Shown: positions 43,482 to 51,931, numbered from the stretch's first letter. The stretch is 64,000 nucleotides of DNA from Sphingobium lactosutens DS20 (GCF_000445105.1 NZ_ATDP01000106.1:186001-250000); one strand, 5' to 3'. A program made the numbers and translations. The notes: generated from the sequence alone by a model not told the origin.

Positions 43482-44615
43482 ATGACCATGCGCGCCGAAG
43501 CGCAGCAATATATCGACCGTATCGATGCCGCGCTCGCCCTGCTGCGCCAGTCGCTCGACTGGGACCGCGCGCTGCGCCGGCTGGACGAACTCAACGCCCG
43601 CGTCGAGGACCCGACCCTGTGGGACAATGCCAAGCAGGCGCAGGAGGTGATGCGCGAGCGCACCCGGCTCGACAGCGCGATCGGCGCGACCCGCGCGATT
43701 GAGGGCGAAAAGACCGACACCGCCGAACTCATCGAGATGGCCGAGGCCGAGGGCGATGAGGGGATGGTGGACGAGGCGGTTGCGGCGCTCAAGGCGCTGG
43801 CCGACCGGGCCGATGAAGACAAGATCAAGGCGCTGCTGGCGGGTGAGGCCGACAGCTACGACACTTATCTGGAAATCCACGCCGGCGCTGGCGGGACCGA
43901 AAGCCAGGACTGGGCCGAAATGCTCAGCCGCATGTACCGGCGCTGGGCCGAACGGCGTGGCTACAAGGTCGAACTGGTCGATTATCAGGCCGGCGATCAG
44001 GCCGGCATCAAGTCGGCGACCTTCCTGTTCAAGGGCGAAAACGCCTATGGCTATGCCAAGACCGAAAGCGGCGTCCATCGCCTGGTCCGCATCAGCCCCT
44101 ATGACAGCAGCGCGCGCCGCCACACCAGCTTCTCGTCGGTCTGGGTCTATCCGGTGATCGACGACGACATCGATATCGAGGTCAAGGAAAGCGACCTCAA
44201 GATCGACACCTATCGCGCATCGGGTGCGGGCGGGCAGCACGTCAACACCACCGATTCCGCCGTCCGCATCACCCACATTCCCTCAGGCATCATCGTCGCG
44301 TCGCAGAATGACCGTTCGCAGCACAAGAACCGCGCCACCGCGATGAATATGCTCAAGGCGCGCCTCTATGAAGCCGAACTGCGCCGGCGGGAGGAAGCGG
44401 CGTCGAGCGACTATCAGGCCAAGACCGAAATCGGCTGGGGCCACCAGATCCGCTCCTATGTGCTCCAACCCTATCAGTTGGTGAAGGACCTGCGTACCGG
44501 CGTCACTTCGACTTCGCCCGACGATGTCCTGGACGGTGCGCTTGATCCCTTCATGGCGGCCGCGCTCAGCCAGAAGGTGACGGGCGAGAAGGTCGATGTG
44601 GAGGATGTCGACTGA
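43482..44615 (+). CDS. prfB: Peptide chain release factor 2
   Basis: A 377-residue class I release factor reading UGA and UAA stops. The GGQ motif that triggers hydrolysis is at 250-252 in SGAGGQHVNTTDSAVR. The codon-reading tripeptide, SPF in E. coli at 205-207, is SPY here at the same positions (VRISPYDSSARRHTSF). The frame is continuous from ATG 43482, so the programmed +1 frameshift of E. coli prfB is absent. GGAG precedes the start. The stop TGA shares its last base with the ATG of the lipoprotein gene. Confidence 0.95.
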   Translation: MTMRAEAQQYIDRIDAALALLRQSLDWDRALRRLDELNARVEDPTLWDNAKQAQEVMRERTRLDSAIGATRAIEGEKTDTAELIEMAEAEGDEGMVDEAVAALKALADRADEDKIKALLAGEADSYDTYLEIHAGAGGTESQDWAEMLSRMYRRWAERRGYKVELVDYQAGDQAGIKSATFLFKGENAYGYAKTESGVHRLVRISPYDSSARRHTSFSSVWVYPVIDDDIDIEVKESDLKIDTYRASGAGGQHVNTTDSAVRITHIPSGIIVASQNDRSQHKNRATAMNMLKARLYEAELRRREEAASSDYQAKTEIGWGHQIRSYVLQPYQLVKDLRTGVTSTSPDDVLDGALDPFMAAALSQKVTGEKVDVEDVD

Positions 44616-45340
44616 TGATCCGGGCGGCACTGGCGGGCGTGCTTGTCCTGCTGTCCGCCTGCGATCAGTTGAGCGGCGGCAATACGTCCCAGCGCCCTGT
44701 CGCCGCCCGTGATTTTCCGCGTGCCGATCGGCCGGTGGCGCCGATCGTGTCGACCCGCTGGTCCAGCGAGGAAGCGCGCGATCGCGTCAACGAGGCGGAG
44801 GATATCATGGACCGGGCCGGCATCCGCCCCGGCATGACCGTCGCCGACATCGGTGCTGGCGAAGGCTATTATACGGTGCGCCTGGCCCAGCGGGTCGGCC
44901 CCACCGGCCGGGTCCTGGCCGAAGACATATTGCCTGAAGTCATAGAGGCGTTGTCGCGGCGCATCACGCGAGAGGAATGGGACAATGTCAGCGTCAAGCT
45001 GGGCGCGCCCGAAGACCCGCGCCTGCCCGAAAACAGCTTCGATCGCATTCTGATGGTTCACATGTATCATGAGATTGCAGAGCCTTACGCCTTCCTCTGG
45101 CATCTCAGTCCGGCGTTGAAGCCCGACGGCGAACTGATCGTCGTCGATGCGGATCGGCCGACCGATCAGCACGGCACGCCACCGCGCCTGCTGGCCTGCG
45201 AACTGGCGACCATGGGTTTCCGTATGGAAGAACTCATCCCCAAACCGACGGCCGGGGGCTATTTCGCGCGATTTCGCCGCATCGTCGCCCGGCCGGACCC
45301 GTCCGCCATCGTCCCTTGCGCGATCAACCAGCCATCCTAA
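44615..45340 (+). CDS. SAM-dependent methyltransferase-like lipoprotein
   Basis: A 241-residue protein with an apparent lipoprotein signal: MIRAALAGVLVLLSACDQ, with lipobox LLSAC and acylation at Cys16. The mature part is a class I methyltransferase fold with motif I VADIGAGEGYYTVRLAQRVG, the family segment RILMVHMYHEIAEPYAFLW and PDGELIVVDADRPTDQHG. An exported SAM enzyme is puzzling because SAM is cytoplasmic. Asp at +2 would favour inner-membrane retention if E. coli rules hold. The gene overlaps prfB as TGATG. Similar sphingomonad proteins appear conserved; activity and substrate are unknown. Confidence 0.8.
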   Translation: MIRAALAGVLVLLSACDQLSGGNTSQRPVAARDFPRADRPVAPIVSTRWSSEEARDRVNEAEDIMDRAGIRPGMTVADIGAGEGYYTVRLAQRVGPTGRVLAEDILPEVIEALSRRITREEWDNVSVKLGAPEDPRLPENSFDRILMVHMYHEIAEPYAFLWHLSPALKPDGELIVVDADRPTDQHGTPPRLLACELATMGFRMEELIPKPTAGGYFARFRRIVARPDPSAIVPCAINQPS

Positions 45341-45387
45341 AGGTTAACGCAAAGGTCAGGCTGAAAAGATGGTCCCATGTGCCTGTC

Positions 45388-45407
45388 GATGCGTTACAGT
45401 GCGCATC
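45388..45407 (+). other. Small hairpin touching the ribosome binding site of a PilZ gene
   Basis: GATGCG (45388-45393) pairs with CGCATC (45402-45407), and GGGAGG follows at 45408-45413 without a gap. It could modulate translation of the gene at 45420. Confidence 0.3.
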
Positions 45408-45419
45408 GGGAGGTCATGC

Positions 45420-45728
45420 ATGACGCAGAGTGAACCCAGGGCGGGACTGACTTTCGGTCCTGAACGTGCACCACGCCATAAATTATTCGAACCCGTTTCC
45501 CTCTGGCATGATGGCGCATCCATGCGCGGGCATTTGCTCGATCTGTCGGCGACCGGCGCGCTGTGCCATAGCGACATGCCGTTTCGCGCGGGGGATCGGG
45601 TGCTGATCGACGCGGATTGTCTGGGCGTCGCTGGGCGTGTGGTCTGGTCAGGCGGCAAGCGGTTCGGGCTCCATTTTGAGGCGGCGCTGCCGGCGTCCGT
45701 CCTGGACCGAGTCCTGCACCAGAGCTGA
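45420..45728 (+). CDS. Single-domain PilZ protein
   Basis: A 102-residue PilZ-type domain. The N-terminal RAPRHKLFEPVSLW holds the arginine region, weaker than canonical RxxxR. DLSATGALCHSDMPFRAGDR matches the D-x-S-x-x-G motif and the following strand. WSGGKRFGLHFEAALP closes the barrel. ATG 45420 lies six bases after GGGAGG. It follows the lipoprotein gene by 79 bases and converges directly on the 51-residue gene (stop codons adjacent). With a weak first motif, c-di-GMP binding is plausible but not certain. Confidence 0.72.
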   Translation: MTQSEPRAGLTFGPERAPRHKLFEPVSLWHDGASMRGHLLDLSATGALCHSDMPFRAGDRVLIDADCLGVAGRVVWSGGKRFGLHFEAALPASVLDRVLHQS

Positions 45729-45884
45729 TCAGCTTTTCCGGCGCCAGCGCCGTACCATCGACAGCCCCAGGAATCCGCCACCCACGACCGCCGCGATGGC
45801 GCCCCCGGCGGACGCTAGCGCCCAGGCCCCGGCCGCGAGCAGCCCGGTCAGAAAATCGACGATGATGAGGGTCAGGTGGATCAT
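45729..45884 (-). CDS. 51-residue membrane protein downstream of the XpaC-like gene
   Basis: The minus strand from ATG 45884 to TGA 45729 encodes two hydrophobic stretches, MIHLTLIIVDFLTGLLAAGA and GGAIAAVVGGGFLGLSMV, then a basic end RRWRRKS. The layout is a helical hairpin with a cytoplasmic basic tail. It begins 18 bases after the stop of the 238-residue gene on the same strand, so it is likely the last member of the telA-xpaC-like operon. Its ribosome binding site is weak. No family is recognised. Confidence 0.5.
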   Translation of the reverse strand: MIHLTLIIVDFLTGLLAAGAWALASAGGAIAAVVGGGFLGLSMVRRWRRKS

Positions 45885-45902
45885 GATGAAGCCAGGACGG
45901 CG

Positions 45903-46619
45903 CTAACGCCCCAAATCCTTGGCTTCCTGATATTTCAATTCCAGAAAGCGATTCTGCGTCGCCAGCTTGTCCAGATCACCACTTGCCAGGCTCTCGGTCA
46001 CGCGCGCGATTTCCGCGTCGATCACGGTCAATCCTTCGACCAGCTGCTTTTCCGGCACGCGGCCGTTGCGCTCCTCCCTTCGCATGGGCGCCGGGATGGA
46101 TTGATAGCCGGTGACAAGCTCGGGCAGATGGTCCGACAGCAAGCGGCGGATTTCCAGCGCCGCCGGGTCCTGCTCGTTCAGCCGCTCCAGCTGAGGCGCC
46201 AGCGTCTCCAGCCGCACGCCGATGCTGTCGACCAGCGTCACGGCCGGCGCGGGAAGCGCCTTGCGCTGCGTTTCCAGCCAGATTTCGGTCTTGAGGGGGA
46301 GGGCGGGCAGTTCAGTCTGCCCCAGCTTCTCGGCACTGACCGGACGGTCGCCGGGCAGCAGCGCGAAAAACAATGTCGCGATCAGCAACAGCCCCAGCAC
46401 GATCATCACGCCATTGGTGCCCAGCGGCACGAACCATCCGGCGATCATCGCGCCCATCAGGATGACGAATATCGCGCCGCCAATCCGCCCCAGCCGCCGC
46501 ATGATCGACGCATTGCGGCGCTCGCGCGCCCGCGCCGACAGGCTCCGTCCGCGCTCGCTGTGACGGCGCAGCACGGCTTCGGCATCCGCCAGCACGCGGT
46601 CGGATCGGCTCATAGACAA
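45903..46619 (-). CDS. XpaC-like membrane protein partner of TelA
   Basis: A 238-residue protein with a basic N-terminus (RRHSERGRSLSARARERR) and two adjacent helices at about 46-66 and 68-90 (GGAIFVILMGAMIAGWFV, GVMIVLGLLLIATLFFAL). The rest is a long helical cytoplasmic part (ETLAPQLERLNEQDPAALEI, LVEGLTVIDAEIARVTESL). XpaC-type proteins commonly sit beside TelA, and this helical architecture fits, though similarity is only by layout. It lies 109 bases after telA on the same strand, separated by a REP-like repeat. Function is unknown; relatives were linked to tellurite resistance or envelope stress. Confidence 0.55.
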   Translation of the reverse strand: MSMSRSDRVLADAEAVLRRHSERGRSLSARARERRNASIMRRLGRIGGAIFVILMGAMIAGWFVPLGTNGVMIVLGLLLIATLFFALLPGDRPVSAEKLGQTELPALPLKTEIWLETQRKALPAPAVTLVDSIGVRLETLAPQLERLNEQDPAALEIRRLLSDHLPELVTGYQSIPAPMRREERNGRVPEKQLVEGLTVIDAEIARVTESLASGDLDKLATQNRFLELKYQEAKDLGR

Positions 46620-46630
46620 GGCTCCGGCAT

Positions 46631-46708
46631 CCGTTCGCCCTGAGCTTGTCGAAGGGCTGTCCTGTCTTGAAAGAAAGAGCAGGGCTTCGACGGGCTCAGC
46701 CCGAACGG
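46631..46708. repeat. REP-like palindromic element, copy 2
   Basis: CCGTTCGCCCTGAGCTTGTC from 46631 folds against GACGGGCTCAGCCCGAACGG ending at 46708; the arms continue with GAAG/CTTC, and an inner CCTG/CAGG pair lies around an A-rich loop. The arms match copy 1 at 42608. It lies between telA and the XpaC-like gene. Confidence 0.8.
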
Positions 46709-46728
46709 TAACAGGAGAGACATTGATA

Positions 46729-47940
46729 TCATCCCTCGATCGCGCTCAGCAGCGGATTGTCGACCCGCGCTTCCTGCGCCGCCTGCGCCTGGCCCTGCGC
46801 CCGCGCGATATAGCCTTTGGACTTCTCCACCTCGTTCGACAGCGTATTCACCGTCGTCTTCATATTCTCCAGCGCTTTCATCTTGAACGTGTCGATATTG
46901 TCCATCGTGTCGTAGATATTCTGGAAGGCGCGCTGCAGCGTCTCGATCGGGATCGTGCTCGATGCCGCCTGTTCGTGGATTTGCGCGGTCTGGCTTTTCA
47001 GCAGTTCGCCGGTCCGGTCGATCATGTTGGCGGTGGTGGTGTTGAGCGCGGTGATCTGTTCCAGCACCAGTTTCTGCCCGACCAGCGCCTGCGCCACTGT
47101 CACGGCCGTGCGCAGCGCCGCCACGGTCGTCGTGCTCGCGCGGTCGACGCCCTTCACCAGCTCGACATTGTTCTTCTTGACCAGATCCAGCGCCAGATAG
47201 CCCTGCACCGTCACCGCCATCTGCGTCAGCAGATCCTGCGTGCGTTGACGGATGTAGAAAAGCGCGCTTTCGCGGATCGCCTTGGCCTTGGCTGGATCGG
47301 TCGAATCCAGTTCCATCGCCTTGGCTTCCAGCCGCGCGTCCATGGTCTTGCTGATATGGATCATCTGTTCCAGACGACCCATGGTGGCCCACATATTCTG
47401 CCGCTCGACATCGATCGCGGCATTATCCTTGATCAGCGTGTCCTTGCCGCTGGCGAGGCTCCCCAGGATCGAGTTGATGTGACCCTGCGCGCTTTTATAG
47501 CCGTCGAAATAGTCGCGCATCTTGTTGCCGAAGGGGATGATGCCGAACAGCTTTTTCGGCGCGAGCAAGCTGCCGCGCTTTCCGGGGTCCAGATCCTCTA
47601 CCGTGCGGCGCAATTCGGCCAGGTCCGCCCCGACCTTGCTGTCGCTGTCCATCGCGCGCACCGGCCGGTCCAGGAAGCGGTTGCTGTGCCCGGCGGCCTC
47701 GGCGATCTCCTTGCGCCCCATATTGGTGAGCTGATCCACGCGCTTGCCGAATTCGGGCGAATTGGCGTCCTGCGCGACCAGATCCTCGACAAAGGCGTCG
47801 ACCTTCTCGTCCAGCTTGGACTTCTTCTCCTCGTCGATCGGCACCAGTCCCGCAGCCTTGTCGGGCGCAACTGCCGGCACCGGATCGGGCGGCATCAGAT
47901 TGAGCGGGTCGGCGGTAGCGGTGGGCGCGGTCGAAGCCAT
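46729..47940 (-). CDS. TelA-family toxic anion resistance protein
   Basis: A 403-residue soluble, mostly helical protein matching the TelA family through its C-terminal two thirds: LFGIIPFGNKMRDYFDGYKS, then long helices with HINSILGSLASGKDTLIKDN, IHISKTMDARLEAKAMELD and VELVKGVDRASTTTVAALRT. The N-terminal 45 residues are Pro/Ala-rich. Family members were named for tellurite resistance, but many are chromosomal genes of unclear role. ATG 47940 has AGGAG five bases upstream; an in-frame start at 47970 is rejected. The promoter at 47976 drives it together with the XpaC-like gene. Confidence 0.88.
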   Translation of the reverse strand: MASTAPTATADPLNLMPPDPVPAVAPDKAAGLVPIDEEKKSKLDEKVDAFVEDLVAQDANSPEFGKRVDQLTNMGRKEIAEAAGHSNRFLDRPVRAMDSDSKVGADLAELRRTVEDLDPGKRGSLLAPKKLFGIIPFGNKMRDYFDGYKSAQGHINSILGSLASGKDTLIKDNAAIDVERQNMWATMGRLEQMIHISKTMDARLEAKAMELDSTDPAKAKAIRESALFYIRQRTQDLLTQMAVTVQGYLALDLVKKNNVELVKGVDRASTTTVAALRTAVTVAQALVGQKLVLEQITALNTTTANMIDRTGELLKSQTAQIHEQAASSTIPIETLQRAFQNIYDTMDNIDTFKMKALENMKTTVNTLSNEVEKSKGYIARAQGQAQAAQEARVDNPLLSAIEG

Positions 47941-47975
47941 GTCATCTCCTGATAAGCCCAAGGGCGGCATGAACT

Positions 47976-48005
47976 GTTATATGTGCATAAAACAGTAGGT
48001 CGCAA
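47976..48005 (-). promoter_or_regulatory. Sigma-70 promoter of telA with an overlapping inverted repeat
   Basis: On the minus strand TTGCGA (48005-48000) and TATAAC (47981-47976) are 18 bases apart. The inverted repeat ACTGTT (47973-47978) / AACAGT (47991-47996) lies across the -10 and spacer, suggesting a repressor site. Confidence 0.5.
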
Positions 48006-48131
48006 GTCTGCGCAGTTTTTCCAGCCCCTGCTATAAGGCCTGCGCCCCCGCCATTGCAATCGCCCGCCGCCGGGCTAGCATGGCCGCCATATGGCGATGC
48101 TCGTCGCATGATGGGAAGGGGGAGCGCGTCG

Positions 48132-48449
48132 ATGCAGGACGAACAGGACAGGCTGGCGGCTGCGGTTGCGGCCGATCCACGCTATGCAGCGCTGGTGGCG
48201 CGCCGCTCGCGATTGGGCTGGACGCTTTCGGCGATCATCTTCATCGCCTTCGTCGGCTATCTGCTGCTGATTGCCTTTCACCCCGCGCTGCTGGCCATGC
48301 CGGTCGGCGCCGGCGTCACCTCGCTCGGCATTCCGCTTGGCCTTGGCCTCATCCTGCTCGCGATCGCGCTGACCGGCCTGTATGTGCGGCAGGCCAATCG
48401 TCATCATGATGCGCAAATGGCCGCCATAGTTCGGGATCATGGCGCATGA
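48132..48449 (+). CDS. DUF485 membrane protein
   Basis: A 105-residue protein with two helices (WTLSAIIFIAFVGYLLLIAF and SLGIPLGLGLILLAIALTGL) separated by a short loop, and a C-terminal RQANRHHDAQMAAIVRDHG typical of DUF485. This family pairs with acetate-type solute:sodium symporters and is thought to assist them. Its stop overlaps the symporter start as ATGA. ATG 48132 has a GGGGGAG site seven bases upstream; earlier in-frame starts are less likely. Confidence 0.9.
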   Translation: MQDEQDRLAAAVAADPRYAALVARRSRLGWTLSAIIFIAFVGYLLLIAFHPALLAMPVGAGVTSLGIPLGLGLILLAIALTGLYVRQANRHHDAQMAAIVRDHGA

Positions 48450-50140
48450 GGGCGCTCATCGCCGCATTGGCGCTGCTGCTGCCCGCGTCCGCCTTTGCCG
48501 CCGCGCTGGAGGGGGAGGCACAGCGCCAGCCGATCAACTGGGTGGCGATCGCCATGTTCGTCGCCTTTGTCGGCCTGACGCTCTGGATCACCAAGGCAGC
48601 GGCCGCGCGCACGCGCACCGCGTCGGATTTCTATACGGCCGGTGGCGGCATCACCGGTTTCCAGAACGGCCTCGCCATGGCGGGCGATTATATGTCCGCC
48701 GCCTCCTTCCTCGGCATATCGGCGCAGATATTTGCCGACGGCTATGACGGCCTCATCTACTCCACCGGCTTTCTGGTCGGCTGGCCGATCCTCCTGTTCC
48801 TGATGGCGGAGCGGCTGCGCAACCTTGGTCGCTACACCTTTGCCGACGTCGCCTCCTACCGCTTCGCCCAGCCCCCGGTCCGCAGTTTCGCGGCGGTCAG
48901 CACGTTGCTGGTCGTCAGCTTCTATCTCGTCGCGCAGATGGTCGGCGCGGGCCAACTCGTCAAATTGCTGTTCGGCCTGCCCTATGCCGCCGCCGTCGTG
49001 ATCGTCGGCGGCCTCATGATGCTCTATGTCCTGTTCGGCGGCATGCGGGCGACCACATGGGTCCAGATCATCAAGGCTGTCTTGTTGCTGGGCGGCGCCA
49101 GCTTCATGGCGGTGATGGTGCTGGCGCAGGCGGGCTTCAGCCTGGAAACCCTTTTCGCCCGCGCGGTCGAGGTGAAGACGCAGGCTGCGCTCGCCACCGG
49201 CGTCAGCGCGGACCAGGCAGCGGCGCAGGGCCGCGCCATCATGGCCCCCGGCGGCTTCATCAAGGACCCTGTATCGGCCATCTCCTTCGGCCTGGCCCTC
49301 ATGCTTGGCACGGCGGGCCTGCCGCACATATTGATGCGCTTCTTCACCGTCCCGGACGCAAAGGAGGCGCGCAAGTCCGTGCTCTGGGCAACGGGCTGGA
49401 TCGGCTATTTCTATATCCTGACCTTCATCATCGGTTTTGGCGCGATCCTGCTGGTGGGGACCAACGCCGCCTATCTGGACGGGCAAGGGGCCTTGCGCGG
49501 CGGAAGCAACATGGCGGCGATCCATCTGGCCCATGCGATCGGGGGCAATGCTTTCCTCGGCTTCATCTCGGCGGTCGCCTTCGCAACCATCCTCGCCGTG
49601 GTCGCGGGCCTGACGCTCTCGGCCGCCTCCGCCGTCAGCCATGACCTCTACGCCACTGTTCTGCGCAACGGGCAGGCCAGTTCCGCCGACGAACTGCGCG
49701 TGTCGCGAATCACGACGCTGGCGCTCGGCGCGCTTGCCGTGCTGCTCGGCCTCGTTTTCGAAAAACAGAATGTGGCGTTCATGGTCAGCCTCGCCTTCGC
49801 GCTTGCCGCGTCGGGCAATTTCCCGGTGCTGATCCTCTCGTTGCTCTGGAGCGGCTGCACCACGCGCGGCGCGGCGTGGGGCGGGACGATCGGGTTGCTG
49901 ACGGCCTTCGTGCTGACGCTGCTGTCGCCGGCGGTCTGGACGACGACCTTTGCCCTGGGGGACGCGCCTTTCCCCTATAGTTCGGCCGCGATCGTCTCGG
50001 TGCCGGCCGGCTTCCTCGCCATCTGGCTCATTTCACTGGTCGACCGCTCGCCCCGCGCGGCGATCGACAAGGCGGGCTACCCAGCGCAGCGCGTCCGCGC
50101 CGAAACGGGGATCGGCGCTTTTGCCGCCAGCGACCATTAA
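48446..50140 (+). CDS. actP: Cation/acetate symporter, ActP type
   Basis: A 564-residue solute:sodium symporter. A cleavable signal-like N-terminus (RALIAALALLLPASAFAAAL) is followed by about 13 helices. Family landmarks are SDFYTAGGGITGFQNGLAMA, GDYMSAASFLGISAQIFADG, HILMRFFTVPDAKEARKS and the core sodium-site region GFISAVAFATILAVVAGLTL. ActP brings in acetate and other short monocarboxylates. It is translationally coupled to the DUF485 gene. A bidirectional hairpin follows directly after the stop. Confidence 0.9.
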   Translation: MRALIAALALLLPASAFAAALEGEAQRQPINWVAIAMFVAFVGLTLWITKAAAARTRTASDFYTAGGGITGFQNGLAMAGDYMSAASFLGISAQIFADGYDGLIYSTGFLVGWPILLFLMAERLRNLGRYTFADVASYRFAQPPVRSFAAVSTLLVVSFYLVAQMVGAGQLVKLLFGLPYAAAVVIVGGLMMLYVLFGGMRATTWVQIIKAVLLLGGASFMAVMVLAQAGFSLETLFARAVEVKTQAALATGVSADQAAAQGRAIMAPGGFIKDPVSAISFGLALMLGTAGLPHILMRFFTVPDAKEARKSVLWATGWIGYFYILTFIIGFGAILLVGTNAAYLDGQGALRGGSNMAAIHLAHAIGGNAFLGFISAVAFATILAVVAGLTLSAASAVSHDLYATVLRNGQASSADELRVSRITTLALGALAVLLGLVFEKQNVAFMVSLAFALAASGNFPVLILSLLWSGCTTRGAAWGGTIGLLTAFVLTLLSPAVWTTTFALGDAPFPYSSAAIVSVPAGFLAIWLISLVDRSPRAAIDKAGYPAQRVRAETGIGAFAASDH

Positions 50141-50167
50141 AAAAAGGGCGGTGGATCACCACCGCCC
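50139..50167 (-). terminator. Terminator of the S10 peptidase gene, shared with actP
   Basis: On the minus strand GGGCGGTGG and CCACCGCCC pair around TGAT and are followed by seven T (complement of the A run at 50139-50145). It lies 10 bases after the peptidase stop. On the plus strand the hairpin follows the actP stop but has only GGTTT after it. Confidence 0.85.
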
Positions 50168-50176
50168 GGTTTCGCG

Positions 50177-51733
50177 TCAGCGCGCGCCTTCGGCGTAATA
50201 GCGCTCCATATCCAGCCGCATCTGGTGCAGCGCCTCGGGGTTGAGGTAAACCATATGGCCGGCCGGATAATAGCGGAACTGCAAATTCCCGCGCAGCTGC
50301 GGCTCCAGCATCATGTGCTTCAAGTCCCGCTCGGTCGAAAAGAAGGGCGTCGCCATGTCATAATAGCCATTGAGCGACAGCACGCGCAGATGCGGATTGG
50401 TGCGCATCGCGGCCGACAGGTCGGCGGTCACGTCGGCGACATTCTGCTTGCCCCCTTCGGGCGGCTGATGGCTCCAATCCCATTTGAAGTCGCCACCTTC
50501 ACGCGCGCTCAGACGATAGGACAAGTCCGTCTTGTAGCCGATCTGGCGCGTCACCTGATCCAGGAAGCTGCCGACATAGAGCCCAGTGATGCCGGTGCTC
50601 GACGGATCATATTCCGGTTCCTCGCCAGCGGTGTCGGCATCGATGCCGGTATAGCGGCTGTCGAACCGGCCCAGCGTCGCATGTTCATCGCGCAGCAATT
50701 CCTTGCGGAAACGCGACAGGTTGACGCGCAGGTTCGCACGCTTGAGGTAGTCGACCGACAAGCCGGTATAGCGGTTGAGCTGGCGCGCCATCTCGTCCGT
50801 CTCCTGCGGCGTGATGTCGGACCCTTTCAGCAGCGCGGTGGCATAGGGACCGTTCGCAAATTGCCGCGCTTCTTCGACAAAGGCCTCCAGGCTGGCGGGG
50901 CGGCCGCCGGGCAACTTGTTGTGATACCAGGCGGTGGCGGCATAGCTTGGCAGATAGCCGATATGGATCGTGTCGAAGCCCGACTGGCGGACGCCATAAT
51001 TCATGATCGACGACAGCAGCACCACGCCGTTCAGCGCCAGCCCGCGATCCTCCAGCTGATAGGCCAATGCCCCCGACCGGGTCGTCCCATAGCTTTCGCC
51101 GAAAATATATTTGGGGTCGCCCCAGCGACCATTCTTGGTCGTGTAGCGGATGATCGCCTTGGCAAAGGCATCGACATCCTGATCCACGCCGTAAAAGTCC
51201 GAGCCCTTGGCGTCGCCGATCGGTCGCGAATAGCCCGCGCCGATCGCGTCCAGGAACACCATGTCGGTGCTGCCGATCAGGCTGTCATTATTGGGACCGA
51301 CGTCGAAGGGCGCGGGCTTGACTGCCTGCGGGTCGGTGGTGCGCACATGCATCGGCGCGAAGCTGCCCATGCGCAGCCACAGCGACGAAGACCCCGGCCC
51401 ACCATTATAGAAGAAGGTGACGGGGCGGTTCTTTCCCGCTGCGGTATAGGCGGTGTAGAACATGCTCCCCATCGGCTTGCCCTGCTCATCGCGAATGGTG
51501 AGCGTGCCTGCCGTCTGGGTATAGGCGATGCTCTTGCCATCCACGCGCGCCGTGCCCTTGCTGCTCTGCGTCACTTCCTCGACCGGCGCGCTGGCCCAGT
51601 TGGCCGCGACTTCCTCCGCGACCTTTTCGGCATGCTGCTTCTGGGCGTCGGGCGCATCTTTTTGCGCCAAGGCAGGGGCGTTCAGCGCGATCAGGGAAAC
51701 AAGCGTCAGGGAAATGGGCAGCCGCATGGGCAA
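50177..51733 (-). CDS. S10 family serine carboxypeptidase-like protein
   Basis: A 518-residue exported alpha/beta hydrolase of the S10 family. A signal peptide (LPISLTLVSLIALNAPALAQ) is cleaved after ALA. The oxyanion region is FFYNGGPGSSSLWL, the nucleophile Ser lies in IFGESYGTTRSGALAY, the catalytic Asp in LSLNGYYDMATP and the His in YYPAGHMVYLN. All three catalytic residues are present. It probably trims peptides from the C-terminus in the periplasm. The start at 51733 or 51727 gives the same signal peptide. Confidence 0.9.
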   Translation of the reverse strand: MPMRLPISLTLVSLIALNAPALAQKDAPDAQKQHAEKVAEEVAANWASAPVEEVTQSSKGTARVDGKSIAYTQTAGTLTIRDEQGKPMGSMFYTAYTAAGKNRPVTFFYNGGPGSSSLWLRMGSFAPMHVRTTDPQAVKPAPFDVGPNNDSLIGSTDMVFLDAIGAGYSRPIGDAKGSDFYGVDQDVDAFAKAIIRYTTKNGRWGDPKYIFGESYGTTRSGALAYQLEDRGLALNGVVLLSSIMNYGVRQSGFDTIHIGYLPSYAATAWYHNKLPGGRPASLEAFVEEARQFANGPYATALLKGSDITPQETDEMARQLNRYTGLSVDYLKRANLRVNLSRFRKELLRDEHATLGRFDSRYTGIDADTAGEEPEYDPSSTGITGLYVGSFLDQVTRQIGYKTDLSYRLSAREGGDFKWDWSHQPPEGGKQNVADVTADLSAAMRTNPHLRVLSLNGYYDMATPFFSTERDLKHMMLEPQLRGNLQFRYYPAGHMVYLNPEALHQMRLDMERYYAEGAR

Positions 51734-51931
51734 TTCGTCCTTTCATGGTGCGATCCTGTATTGCCTCCATAGGGCAGTTATACGGGCGTGCAACTGTCCA
51801 GGTTATTTTGTCACATAGCTGTGCCCCCTCGGCCCGCCCTTGCCGCAGCGCGGCATTTCCTGTAGGGGCGCGCCCGATAGTCCCGTCCCGGCGTGGTGCC
51901 GAACCGGGAAACCCGATCCCAAAGGCCGTTC

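Noticed and set aside
43482..43560. Programmed +1 frameshift in prfB
   Set aside because: There is no in-frame TGA or slippery CTTTGA sequence; the frame is continuous.
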